Shown here: piece after piece, positions 18,419-29,100 of the stretch
Layout of the letters: each line of letters starts with the position of its first letter
Position numbering within the stretch: position 1 is the stretch's first letter
Origin: an uncultured Chitinophagaceae bacterium
GTDB taxonomy: Bacteria; Bacteroidota; Bacteroidia; Chitinophagales; Chitinophagaceae
DNA: 64,000 nt
NCBI GenBank assembly: GCA_937981995.1
Contig: CALJNC010000036.1
Span: forward strand, 1 to 64,000
Direction: 5' to 3'
Made by a program: the position numbers and the translations under genes
Notes under the pieces: model-generated
What the model saw: only the letters and a program-made list of their open reading frames with translations
Told to the model about the DNA's origin: nothing
Database searches by the model: none

Positions 18419-21307
18419 CTACTGTAGTAAATAGTTAATGCTCATACTAAACGCACGACCAGGATTAAACGATTGAAACACATGTGGAGCAGCATTATAC
18501 GATTCATAAAATTGTTGTCTTCTTTGATTTAGGATATTACGAATTGTTAAACTAGCTTTCCACTTACGGTCCTTTCCAATGAATTGCGAAGCCTTAAAAT
18601 TTAAACTATGAAAAGGTTGATCAAATACATCGGGTCTTGCACCTACACCTACAACAGCTATACGTTTACCCTGTACATTATAAGAAGCTTGCATTTGTAA
18701 ACCGAGCGAATCATTGTTGTAATTTAATCCTGTATTAATTACAAAAGGAGATTGTCCAAACATAGGGCGATAAAAATCCAATTTTTGTCCTGTACGCAAA
18801 TGTGCAGTACGAGATTGATACTCGGTTAAATCATCACTTGTTCTATATACTCTATCGGCTCCAGCCTCCACAACCACTTCTCGCATGTCTATAAAAGATT
18901 GAACCACGGTAACATTCGTATTAAATGAAAACTTCTTGAGTTTATTAGAAAGAAAACCTAGATTTTTTCTTACCTCAATTTCTCCGCCTACTAAGTGAGC
19001 CGTACCAGCATTACGAGGAGTAACATCATTCGGCTCCAATAAGAAACTACCAATCTCAATTGGATTTGTAAAATGCTTATAGAAAGCACTGGCTGAGAAT
19101 ATTTCGTTTCTACCAAAATAATTTTCATAGCGTAAGTCAATATTATTAATATTAGTATTAACTAAGTTTATATTACCAATAAAACGAACGTTAGATAAAG
19201 GATCTAAAATGCTTACAAAAGATTTTTCTTTGAAAGAAGGTCTGGCCAAAGTACGAGAGTAAGAGAAGCGAAGGTTTACTTTTTCATGAGATTGATACAC
19301 CAAGTTTAGGGCTGGTAATATATTAAGAGCATCCATTACCTTTTCGTCTACCTTATTTTCATCAATTTCTTCACCTTCAAAACGTCCATAGCCCGAAATC
19401 CACATATCTGTTTTTTCGGCACGAACACCGTATATGGCTTTTAATTTTTCGGTTAAAGGATATTCGTTCATTACATATGCGGCTGCTACATTTTGAGTAG
19501 CATTATATACATTGGGGTTACGATCTAAACTTTCTTCCGTTTGAACATAAGTACCTTGCCTGTTTGTAGGTGTCCATAAATTTTTATCATCTAGCATTTC
19601 ATCTCCATTACCTGTCCATTGCTCGCCCATTGTATTATCAAAAATGAAACGTAGCAATTGATAATCTCTATGCTTAATTGTATTTGCTAAACCTACAGAC
19701 AAGGTTGTGAATTTATCCTCAGCTAACTGATACTTGCGCTTGGCATCTACTTTGGCTACTCCATTCAACTCATACAAACTTCTGTAAAAACGCTCAGGAA
19801 TTGCTCCATCTCCATTGTCAATCTGATAGTTACCATCCTCATATAGGTAAGTTGTATTGCGCACATCTGGCTCAACAATGCGCGAATAAGTAGGTGAAAG
19901 CTTCCAATCAACAGTCCACTTATTATCTAAATAATGCTTGCCTGATAATAATAAATTACTTACAGATCGTTGTGAGTAATCCAATACAAATTGCTTCAAC
20001 GGCACACCTGTATTAATTGCATATGGAAAGCGCGTAGTATAAATTGCCGATCGAGTTAATGCATTTTGAGTATGCAAAAGGTTCGCTACATATTTACTTT
20101 TTTTGCGTTTAATTGCTCCACCTAATAAAGCACTCCAACTTATTTCTTGCTCAGAACGCTGACCGAGAGTTGTTCTATCCTGTAAGAGTTCAGTTACACC
20201 TTTATCTCCATCTTTAATAACACGCCCAATTTGAAAGTCATCATAATGACGGAATTGATAGCGATAATTCAATGCGGTATTGAAACCAATCTTACTTTTT
20301 CCTTTGGTAAATTGATTTCCTTTAGAGAAAGCTAAAGCACCATTCAAAGGAGAAGTAAAATTTGTTGGTGCCAATTGGGGATTAAACTTTCTAGTAAGAT
20401 CCGTAAGCGTTGCATCGGAAGAGCCTTTAGTAGGCAAATTTGTAATATTAGAAATAGGAAGTTTTCGATAGATGTTTCCAAATCCTAGATAATCCATTGG
20501 ACCTCCGGCATAGCATAAGCTTTTGGAATTTAAGTTCATTCCGGCCGTATAGCCAAGGCTTGCTTTGAAACCGATTGTCTTTTTACGTACAAATGATTTC
20601 GTTTGTACATCAACCATTCCTCCTGTAAAGTCACCGGGTAGATTAGGCGAAAAAGTTTTGTGAATGGTTATATTGTCCAATAAATTCGTAGGAAAAATAT
20701 CCATCTGAACCGTATTTCTATCAGGATCTAAGCCGGGAATATCAACACCGTTCAACTGACTTTTCGTATAACGATCCCCTAATCCTCTTACATAAACGTA
20801 TTTCCCTCCTTCTACTGAAACACCTGTAACGCGCGATACCGCAACAGCCGCATCATTATCACCTGTTTTTTTGAACGTCTCGGCTGAAGCACCATCTGTA
20901 ACCGTAGATGCCTTTCTTTTTTGTGTAAGCATCCCGGCTTCGCTATTCTTTACTTTTTCGCCTCGAATCACAACCATTTTGGTTTTCTTAGCTCTTTTTT
21001 TAAGCTGAATATTTAGCGTAGTTATTTTACCCGATACTACATTTACCGACTCGAAAATTTGCGGTTCAAAACTTACAAAAGAAACTTTTAACCTATGTTT
21101 TCCTGCAGGAAGTCGCAGGTTATAATCTCCTTGTACATTCGTTCGTGTTCCGGTTGTTGTTTCTGGAATACTTATTGAAGCTCCAATAATCGTTTCTCCT
21201 GATGCTGCATCAACGATTTTTCCTTTTACCGTTCCTTTCTGAGCACTTGCCTGAAAAACGACAAATAACAAAAGAAAGCTTGTAATAATTTTAATAGTCT
21301 GTTTCAT
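18419..21307 (-). CDS. TonB-dependent outer-membrane receptor with N-terminal carboxypeptidase-regulatory-like domain
   Basis: 'GTVKGKIVDAASGETIIGASISIPETTTGTRTNVQGDYNLRLPAG', plug 'VSVEGGKYVYVRGLGDRYTKSQLNGVDIPGLDPDRNTVQMDIFPTNLLDNI', terminal 'FSMSINYLLQ'. Confidence 0.92.
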   Translation of the reverse strand: MKQTIKIITSFLLLFVVFQASAQKGTVKGKIVDAASGETIIGASISIPETTTGTRTNVQGDYNLRLPAGKHRLKVSFVSFEPQIFESVNVVSGKITTLNIQLKKRAKKTKMVVIRGEKVKNSEAGMLTQKRKASTVTDGASAETFKKTGDNDAAVAVSRVTGVSVEGGKYVYVRGLGDRYTKSQLNGVDIPGLDPDRNTVQMDIFPTNLLDNITIHKTFSPNLPGDFTGGMVDVQTKSFVRKKTIGFKASLGYTAGMNLNSKSLCYAGGPMDYLGFGNIYRKLPISNITNLPTKGSSDATLTDLTRKFNPQLAPTNFTSPLNGALAFSKGNQFTKGKSKIGFNTALNYRYQFRHYDDFQIGRVIKDGDKGVTELLQDRTTLGQRSEQEISWSALLGGAIKRKKSKYVANLLHTQNALTRSAIYTTRFPYAINTGVPLKQFVLDYSQRSVSNLLLSGKHYLDNKWTVDWKLSPTYSRIVEPDVRNTTYLYEDGNYQIDNGDGAIPERFYRSLYELNGVAKVDAKRKYQLAEDKFTTLSVGLANTIKHRDYQLLRFIFDNTMGEQWTGNGDEMLDDKNLWTPTNRQGTYVQTEESLDRNPNVYNATQNVAAAYVMNEYPLTEKLKAIYGVRAEKTDMWISGYGRFEGEEIDENKVDEKVMDALNILPALNLVYQSHEKVNLRFSYSRTLARPSFKEKSFVSILDPLSNVRFIGNINLVNTNINNIDLRYENYFGRNEIFSASAFYKHFTNPIEIGSFLLEPNDVTPRNAGTAHLVGGEIEVRKNLGFLSNKLKKFSFNTNVTVVQSFIDMREVVVEAGADRVYRTSDDLTEYQSRTAHLRTGQKLDFYRPMFGQSPFVINTGLNYNNDSLGLQMQASYNVQGKRIAVVGVGARPDVFDQPFHSLNFKASQFIGKDRKWKASLTIRNILNQRRQQFYESYNAAPHVFQSFNPGRAFSMSINYLLQ

Positions 21308-21380
21308 TTTTTTACTAGTTTGATAATTAATAGAAACGAAGCTTGCGTTAATAGAACACAAGCTTCGCTCCTAAACATTT

Positions 21381-22733
21381 TTATAATTTACCTTTGATAG
21401 AAGCCCATGTCCAACTATTGAATTTAGTTTTATCAGCTCCCTTAGACGCACTTCCTACAACTGTGTTAGAACTGCTCAAAATAGTATTATCCAAATCTGA
21501 TTGTTCTGTTGTTCCGATACACGTACCACCGCTTCCATTATAAGCATTAACCATTTCAGTAAGTGCAGCTGATGAAGAAACGATTTCGCTATTGAAAATA
21601 GTTAAGTCAGGAGAAGTTTGTGTCATGTACAAATAAGAATCACTCTTAGCGGTACAAGCTGTAGTATCAGAGAAACTAGCGCGAACTTTTACGTACTTTG
21701 TCCAACCACCTTGCCAAGAGCATAGTGTAATATTACCTTGCGCTTTTGACTTTAAATCGCCACCACTACCTTGCGTGCCTTCGTTGATAAACGTACCATG
21801 GGTAATAGTAAACTTGCCGCTTGTATAAGTTGATCCTTCAGGACCATCAATTTCCAACGCTTCATCTGTTCCAATCCCATCACCTGTAATTACCATTACA
21901 TTGTCAACCGTTCCAGAGTAGTTTTGATCAATATCAATACCATCATCTCCTTGATAAACAACGATTGCATTTTCCATATCTACCGATCCTCCAAAAAATT
22001 CAATTCCATCATCAAGGTTAGCAACAACCTCAATATTCTCGAGTATAGTACCATTGCCTACACCGCCTAATGTCAAACCATTGATTTCGTTACCATCACC
22101 AATCGTAATTCCACCATGACGGATGGAAACATATTTCATAGTTCCAGAGTTGTCCGCATCGTTTGAACCTCCGTATACTCCGTAAGTTTCATTAGAAGGG
22201 ATTCCGTCGATTTGTCCCTGCGTATCTCCATCAGCAGTAGAAACTTTGGCATTACCTAAAATGATAATCCCGCCCCAAAGTGAGTTATCAATTTCTGTAA
22301 GATTGGTCCCTGCTAATTCGCCAATTTTAATATTATCGCTAGCAGCTGTAAAAATAATTGGCTCGCTAGCTGTTCCTTGAGCATCTATTTTTCCTCCACG
22401 CTCTATAATTAATACAGAAGCCGAAGTACCCGACCCTTTGGCTCCTTTTACTAAAGTACCTGGCTCAATGGTTAGCGTAGCACCCGAACGCACAACCACT
22501 CTACCATTTAATATATAACACTTATCTGCTGTCCAACTTGTATTGCTCGTTATAAACCCTGAAACTTGTACCTCATTTTCTCCACTTACAGGATCCGTAA
22601 CACAAATTCCATCAACACATGATGTACCCGTAGGGCACCCATCTTTACATTCTTTTTTACATGAGTTAAAGGCCGTAAGTACTACAAGTCCTAGAACGAT
22701 TAGTAGGTTTTTGCTTCTTAATAAACTTTTCAT
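21381..22733 (-). CDS. Lipoprotein with Cys-rich N-terminus and right-handed beta-helix-like body, paired with the TonB receptor
   Basis: 'LVVLTAFNSCKKECKDGCPTGTSCVDGICV', 'NGRVVVRSGATLTIEPGTLVKG', 'GGIIILGNAKV', 'VVYQGDDGIDIDQNYSGTVDNVMVITGDGIGTDEALEI'. Confidence 0.75.
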   Translation of the reverse strand: MKSLLRSKNLLIVLGLVVLTAFNSCKKECKDGCPTGTSCVDGICVTDPVSGENEVQVSGFITSNTSWTADKCYILNGRVVVRSGATLTIEPGTLVKGAKGSGTSASVLIIERGGKIDAQGTASEPIIFTAASDNIKIGELAGTNLTEIDNSLWGGIIILGNAKVSTADGDTQGQIDGIPSNETYGVYGGSNDADNSGTMKYVSIRHGGITIGDGNEINGLTLGGVGNGTILENIEVVANLDDGIEFFGGSVDMENAIVVYQGDDGIDIDQNYSGTVDNVMVITGDGIGTDEALEIDGPEGSTYTSGKFTITHGTFINEGTQGSGGDLKSKAQGNITLCSWQGGWTKYVKVRASFSDTTACTAKSDSYLYMTQTSPDLTIFNSEIVSSSAALTEMVNAYNGSGGTCIGTTEQSDLDNTILSSSNTVVGSASKGADKTKFNSWTWASIKGKL

Positions 22734-22874
22734 TTCGTATTTGTTTTTTCGTTTTATTTCAAACGCAAAATAAAATGAACCCGAAACGCCTACGAAACTT
22801 ATACGATTATGGAAATGTTACGTTTCTAAAATTTGGTAATATAAAAAAAATGTTTTGGTAACAATTGGGTAATA

Positions 22875-23222
22875 TTAGGAAAGGCTTTGTTGTTCAAAAT
22901 ATTTCACAACCAACTTTTTTAACCAAAGCTCTTGTTGTAACATATCATAATCTGGTAGCTCTTTCGTTAATACGTAATGAGGCCACCCTTCTTCATCGTT
23001 TTTCTCCCAGATATAATAATCTTCTTGCGAAAGCAATACGCAAGTAGCTACATGCATTAAATCTTGCTTTTGTTCTTTGGTGAACTTTTTTTCTTCGATA
23101 AAGCCTACTTCATTCATTCCTATTAAAAAAAGTATGGCTTGCAAGTCTGGTTTTTTACCAAACTGCAGCGTAAGCCTATTTAAAAGCTCTTTCCATTCTT
23201 CTACAAAATCTATTTTTTCCAC
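22875..23222 (-). CDS. Conserved hypothetical protein (115 aa)
   Basis: Intact ORF with typical composition, 'DLMHVATCVLLSQEDYYIWEKNDEEGWPHY'. Confidence 0.65.
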   Translation of the reverse strand: MEKIDFVEEWKELLNRLTLQFGKKPDLQAILFLIGMNEVGFIEEKKFTKEQKQDLMHVATCVLLSQEDYYIWEKNDEEGWPHYVLTKELPDYDMLQQELWLKKLVVKYFEQQSLS

Positions 23223-23265
23223 CCTTTATTTAAAAATTAAGAATTCAAAACTAAGCACAATAAAA

Positions 23266-24042
23266 CTATTCATTGATTACTTTAAGCATCTCTTCATGAA
23301 TTTTTCCGTTCGTTGCAAGCGTTTGTTTATCATAAACAGAATATGGGTCTCCATTAAAGTTAGTTACCTTACCGCCTGCTTCTTCTATAATTAAATAGCC
23401 GGCTGCAATATCCCAAGGGTTTAAATTATACTCCCAAAAACCATCAAAGCGACCTGCTGCAACCCAGCATAAGTCAATTGCTGCACTGCCTAATCGCCTT
23501 ACGGGTAAACCCATTCTTATAAATCGTTCAAATACTTTAATAGGGTCTTTGCCTACTTCAACCCATCGGTAGGGAAATCCTGTAACCAAACAAGCCGTTT
23601 TTACACTCTTATTATCTGATATCTTTAAAGGCTTATTGTTTAAAAATGCACCTTTGCCTTTTTCAGCGAAAAATAATTCATTCATAAAAGGATTAAAAAC
23701 TGCTCCCATTAAAAGCTTACCATCCAACTCCACCCCAATACTTACACAGCAAATAGGTATCCCGTGGGCAAAATTCACCGTTCCATCAATCGGATCAATA
23801 ATCCATTTATAATTAGAGTCTGTACTTATTTCTCCTACTTCTTCGCTTAAAATAAAATGATCGGGATATTCATCTTGAATCACATCAATAATAGCGGTTT
23901 CACTTTTTTTATCTACTTCAGTTACTAAGTCATTTAACCTCTCCTTGCTTTTTATTTCAAAGGTTCCGTCAAAGTATTTTTTAAGCTGATCAGCACCTGC
24001 ATGTAAAGCACGCAACAAGGTATTTTTTAATTCTTCGTTCAT
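23266..24042 (-). CDS. Inositol monophosphatase family protein
   Basis: 'ILSEEVGE', 'WIIDPIDGTVNFAHGIP', 'NPWDIAAGYLIIEEAGGKV'. Confidence 0.93.
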   Translation of the reverse strand: MNEELKNTLLRALHAGADQLKKYFDGTFEIKSKERLNDLVTEVDKKSETAIIDVIQDEYPDHFILSEEVGEISTDSNYKWIIDPIDGTVNFAHGIPICCVSIGVELDGKLLMGAVFNPFMNELFFAEKGKGAFLNNKPLKISDNKSVKTACLVTGFPYRWVEVGKDPIKVFERFIRMGLPVRRLGSAAIDLCWVAAGRFDGFWEYNLNPWDIAAGYLIIEEAGGKVTNFNGDPYSVYDKQTLATNGKIHEEMLKVINE

Positions 24043-24161
24043 GAATCAATTTTTCTCAAAAAGTAATAAAATAAACTCTCGTTATAAATCATAGGAGACC
24101 TATGATTTTCCTTTGTATTCAATTACATTTGAAGTACTCAAAGTTAATTCATTTTATCTCT

Positions 24162-26093
24162 GTGAAACAGATAAGTATCATAATTGTAAACTACAACGTA
24201 AAGCACTTCTTGGAGCATTGTCTTCGGTCGGTTTTTCGTGCGTTGCCACAAATTGATGCGGAGGTTTTTGTTGTTGATAATCAATCTACTGATGGCAGTG
24301 TAGAAATGGTTCGTGAGAAATTTCCACAGGTTCAACTTATTGCCAATACAAATAATGTAGGTTTTGCTAGGGCAAACAATCAAGCGGTGCGCTTAGCCAA
24401 GGGCGAGTATATTTTATACTTAAACCCTGATACGATTGTAGCCGAGGACTGCTTTGAAAAGTGCCTAGCGCATATGGATGCGAATCCTGATGTGGGTGCG
24501 CTTGGAACAAAACTAATTGATGGTAAAGGTATTTTTCTTCCTGAGTCTAAGCGTGGATTTCCGTCCGCTTGGGTTGCTTTTTGTAAAATATCGGGGCTGA
24601 GCTCTTTATTTAAAAAATCACAACGTTTTAATCAATACCACCAAGGCTTTTTAGATGAGAATGAAATTAATGAAGTAGATGTACTGGTGGGCTGCTTTAT
24701 GTTTTGCAGAAAAAAAATAATAGACCAAGTAGGAAGTTTTGACGAAACCTATTTCATGTATGGCGAGGACATTGACCTTAGCTATCAAATAAAAAAAGGT
24801 GGTTTTAAAAATGTATACTTTCCAGATACAACCGTAATTCATTATAAAGGAGAAAGTACAAAAAAAGGCAGCTTGAATTATGTGCGCATGTTTTATAAGG
24901 CCATGATTATTTTTGCGAAGAAAAACTTTGCGGGTGGCCAAAAAGGTCTTTATGTTTTTCTTATTACGCTCGCTATATATTTTAGAGCGATTGTTGCTTT
25001 TTTCAGAAGACTCTTTTCAATTTTCTCACTCCCTATTTTAGATAGTCTTATTTTATTAGGATCGCTTGCAGGTATGCTTTCTTTATGGAAAACATATGTA
25101 AAGCCTGATACTACTTATTCTACTACGCTATTGAGCGTTTTCTTTTTAACCTATTTGATTAGTTGGATTGGTTCTGTTTTTTTTAGTGGCGGCTATGATA
25201 AACCTTATAAGGCACAACGCGTTTTGCGTGGTATGCTCATAGGCAGCATTATTATACTTACTATTTATGCTTTATTGCCTGAAGGTTTCCGTTTCTCAAG
25301 GGGGATAACGGTTTTGGGAGCGCTGATAGGTACATTGGCTATCCTTTTTTCTCGCACTGTGTTACAGCGTTTAGGTGTAAAAAGCGTGGAAGGCGAAGAT
25401 CAAATGAATAAGCAAACCATTATCGTTGGTCATACCGATGAGGAGAAAGAAATTAAAGGACTCATTGAAAAAGCGGGCATTCATAAAAATTTCATAGGTA
25501 CAGTAAGCCCAACAAAAGAAAAATATAACTATCAGATTACAAGTTTTGACAATCTGAAACCAATTACAGATTTATATAGAGCGGGTGAAATTATTTTTTC
25601 GCAGCACCACTTAAGCTTCAAAGAAATTATTTCGCAAATTGAAACAATGGGCGAAAGCTATGATTATAAAATACATAGTTTTGGCACCGATAGTATAATA
25701 GGAAGTAACTCAAAAAATACGGCTGGCGATTTATATACTACTGAAGCTATTTATAATATTACCACTCCTGCTGCCAAACGAAATAAGCGTGTGGTAGACA
25801 TTTTATTCTCCTTGTTTTTCTTACTCTTTTTGCCTCTTCTAATTTGGTTTGTAAAAGATAAAAAATCTTACTTTAAATATTGCTTGCTAACATTAGAAGG
25901 CGACAGAACGTTTGTAGGTTATGATGACCCGCAGTTCCCTGAGCTTCGTGCACACATTTTCCCGGTATATACGCCTATTCCTAACTTTTTTATCCCTACC
26001 GAAAATATTGAGCATCTAAATTGGATGTACGCTAAGGATTATAACCCTTGGTGGGATGTAAAAATAATATGGGAAAACTGGAGACGGCTTTAA
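24162..26093 (+). CDS. GT2 glycosyltransferase fused to a degenerate sugar-phosphate transferase-like C-terminal region
   Basis: 'ISIIIVNYNVKHFLEHCLRSV', 'VFVVDNQSTDGSVEMV', 'YFMYGEDIDLSYQI'; C-term 'RNKRVVDILFSLFFLLFLPLLIWFVK...DYNPWWDVKIIWENWRRL'; GTG start at 24162 proposed. Confidence 0.85.
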   Translation: MKQISIIIVNYNVKHFLEHCLRSVFRALPQIDAEVFVVDNQSTDGSVEMVREKFPQVQLIANTNNVGFARANNQAVRLAKGEYILYLNPDTIVAEDCFEKCLAHMDANPDVGALGTKLIDGKGIFLPESKRGFPSAWVAFCKISGLSSLFKKSQRFNQYHQGFLDENEINEVDVLVGCFMFCRKKIIDQVGSFDETYFMYGEDIDLSYQIKKGGFKNVYFPDTTVIHYKGESTKKGSLNYVRMFYKAMIIFAKKNFAGGQKGLYVFLITLAIYFRAIVAFFRRLFSIFSLPILDSLILLGSLAGMLSLWKTYVKPDTTYSTTLLSVFFLTYLISWIGSVFFSGGYDKPYKAQRVLRGMLIGSIIILTIYALLPEGFRFSRGITVLGALIGTLAILFSRTVLQRLGVKSVEGEDQMNKQTIIVGHTDEEKEIKGLIEKAGIHKNFIGTVSPTKEKYNYQITSFDNLKPITDLYRAGEIIFSQHHLSFKEIISQIETMGESYDYKIHSFGTDSIIGSNSKNTAGDLYTTEAIYNITTPAAKRNKRVVDILFSLFFLLFLPLLIWFVKDKKSYFKYCLLTLEGDRTFVGYDDPQFPELRAHIFPVYTPIPNFFIPTENIEHLNWMYAKDYNPWWDVKIIWENWRRL

Positions 26094-26159
26094 TTATCTT
26101 ATTAGGCTTACACCCCCCTTTAAAATCTTGTTTCATTTTCTTAAAAAAAGAAAAAGTTC

Positions 26160-29100
26160 TTAACGGATTATGGTTACATCTCCCTTTATAATTTGTGATT
26201 CATTATCACCATAACATTTTAATCGAATGACATAATAGTAGGTGCCTATGTCTAAATATTGTCCTTTAAATGTTCCATCCCAACGAACAGATGCATCCGA
26301 TGCATTAAATACTTTAAGGCCCCATCTATTAAAAATTTGAAAACTAAAGTCCTCGAAAAATTTATCCTTACCTACTAGTCCGAAATAATCATTACGACCA
26401 TCATTATTAGGCGAAAACGCATTAGGCATTAATACACCACCACAACAATTAGTAGAAAACAAATTTGTATAAGTAGTGTCTTTGCAGGATGCAAGATCCC
26501 AACCTGCCAGTTGAATCGCTTCATTCTTATTTTTAAATTGAAAAGTCACTATTGAATCATTTGAAAAGTAAAAACCATTTCCATCGGGTAGCTTCCATTC
26601 ATAATTAGAAGCCCCTGTACCTTTCAGCACAATTCTATCGCCAATACATATTGCACTATCAGTATACAAAATGTTTAATAATGGAGGATCTATAATACTC
26701 AAATTAAGCGTATCATATCCAAAACACCCATCGAAATTTGCTACACGTACTATGTATTGCCCAGCAACGCTTATTACTTTTAGTTCATTGGTATCTCCGT
26801 CATTCCATAAGTAACTATTAAAACCGCCAGGCGTTAGAGTGATTCGCTCCCCATTACAAATTTCTTGATCAGGACCTAAGTAAGGGAATATTATTTGCTG
26901 AGGAACAAAGGTTGTTTTTGTAATAGAGTCGCATCCATTGATTGAAGTTACACTATCCCAATATACTCCTCCAACTGCTTGCCAATTACCACCTGCAAAA
27001 ATACTATCCCCTAAACATCGATAGATTGTCGTATCAATATAATAGGTCGGATGTACGGTAAGATTAAGTGTTCTTATGCTATCACAATTTACAGCATTTA
27101 CAAACGTATCAATGAAAACACCCGTTTGGTTATAACCCAAAAAGCTAGTATCAGCACAAATCACAGCGCTAATCGTTGTATCACTTGGCTGGTTAACTTG
27201 TAAAATTAATGTGCGCGTGCTGTCACAACCGTTTGCATTTACCAAGGTATCTATGTACGTTCCACTTGCCCCATAACCGAAGACAGTAGATGGGAAACAT
27301 ATAGTAGAATCGTATAACGAAAAGGTATGCACGTTTACAATTAAATTTAAAGTACGTACACTATCACAACCATTAGCATTTACTAAAGTATCAATATAGG
27401 TGCCTGATGCGGTATATCCTAAATATGAATCAAACTGACAAATGGATTGATTGATAGTAGAAAAAGTAATGGGATTTACTAAAAGATTTAATGTACGTAT
27501 ACTATCACAGCCATTAGAATTGACTAAGGTATCAATATAAATACCTGTAGTACTATAACCTAAAAAAGAGGCGGGCTGACAGATCGTTTGATTTATGGTT
27601 GAAAACGTTATAGGATTTACAGTAAGGTTTAAAGTGCGAATACTATCGCAACCAGATGCATTTACTAAAGTATCAATATAAGTTCCGGTGCTAGTATAAC
27701 CTACATAGTTTGCCGGTTGGCAAATTGTAAGTGTGATGGTAGTATCTGTATGCGGGTTTACGATTAAGTTTAACGTGCGCACACTATCACAACCATTTAT
27801 ATTTAAAAAGGTATCAATATAAGTTCCGGTAGCGCTATATCCTTGAAATGAATCAAATTGACAAATTGCTTGATTAATCGTTTGAAAGCTTTTGGGATGA
27901 ATCGTTAAGTTCAATGTGCGCACACTATCACAACCAGTAACTGCTGTAAACGTATCAATATATGTTCCGCTTACAGAATATCCTTGATACATCAAAGGCT
28001 CGCAAAGCACTTGTACAACAGTATCATGAGGCAAGGCTAGCACGGTCAAATTAAGGGTCCTTATGCTATCGCAACCTTGAAATGAAATAAATGTATCAAT
28101 ATAAGTTCCTGACTGATTGTATCCTTGATAGCTATCGAAAGCACAAATAGTTTGAGCAATCGTTTGAGTAACCACCGGAGACACTGTTAAGTTCAATGTG
28201 CGTACACTATCACAACCATTGGAATTGACCAAGGTATCAATATAAATACCTGTAGTACTATAACCCAAATAACTACCTGGGGCACAAATTGATTGTAGAA
28301 TTGTTTGGGAAGTATTTTGAAAGACACTTAGGTTTAAAACTCTAAAACTATCACAGCCAGCACTTGATACAAATGTATCAATATAAGTACCCGTCATGCT
28401 ATAACCTAAATAAGAACTGGGTGCACAAATCGATTGATTAATTGTATCTCTTTTGATCGGATGCACAACTAAATTTAAAATACGAATGCTGTCACAACCT
28501 GTGCTTAAAATAAAGGTATCAGTATACGTACCACTTTGGCTATAGCCTAAAAAAGTAGCAGGTTCACAAATAGTTTGATTTAAGGTATTTACATAAGTCG
28601 GATTGACGGTTAAGTTCAATGTACGCAAGCTGTCGCATCCATTTGCATTGACCAAAGTATCTATATAAGTACCTGTAGCAGTATAACCTAAATAATTCCC
28701 TGGGGCACAAATAGTTTGTGCTATTGTTTGCGAGGTACTTTGAAAAACATTTAAGTTTAAAACTCTAAAACTATCGCAACCGGCACTTGATACAAACGTA
28801 TCTATATAAGTACCCGTGATACTATAACCTAAATAAGAACTGGGCGCACAAATCGATTGATTAATTGTATCTCTTTTGATAGGGTTTACTACTAAATTTA
28901 AAACCCGAAAACTATCACAACCCGTACTCATCAACAAAGTATCTGTATACGTTCCGCTTTGATTATAGCCCAAATAGCTTGCCGGCTCGCAAATGGTCTG
29001 GTTCAAGGTAGTAGTTGCTGAAGGATTTACTATTAGATTTAAAGTGCGTATGCTATCACAACCATTTTGGTTTACCAGGGTATCAATATAGGTGCCGGTA

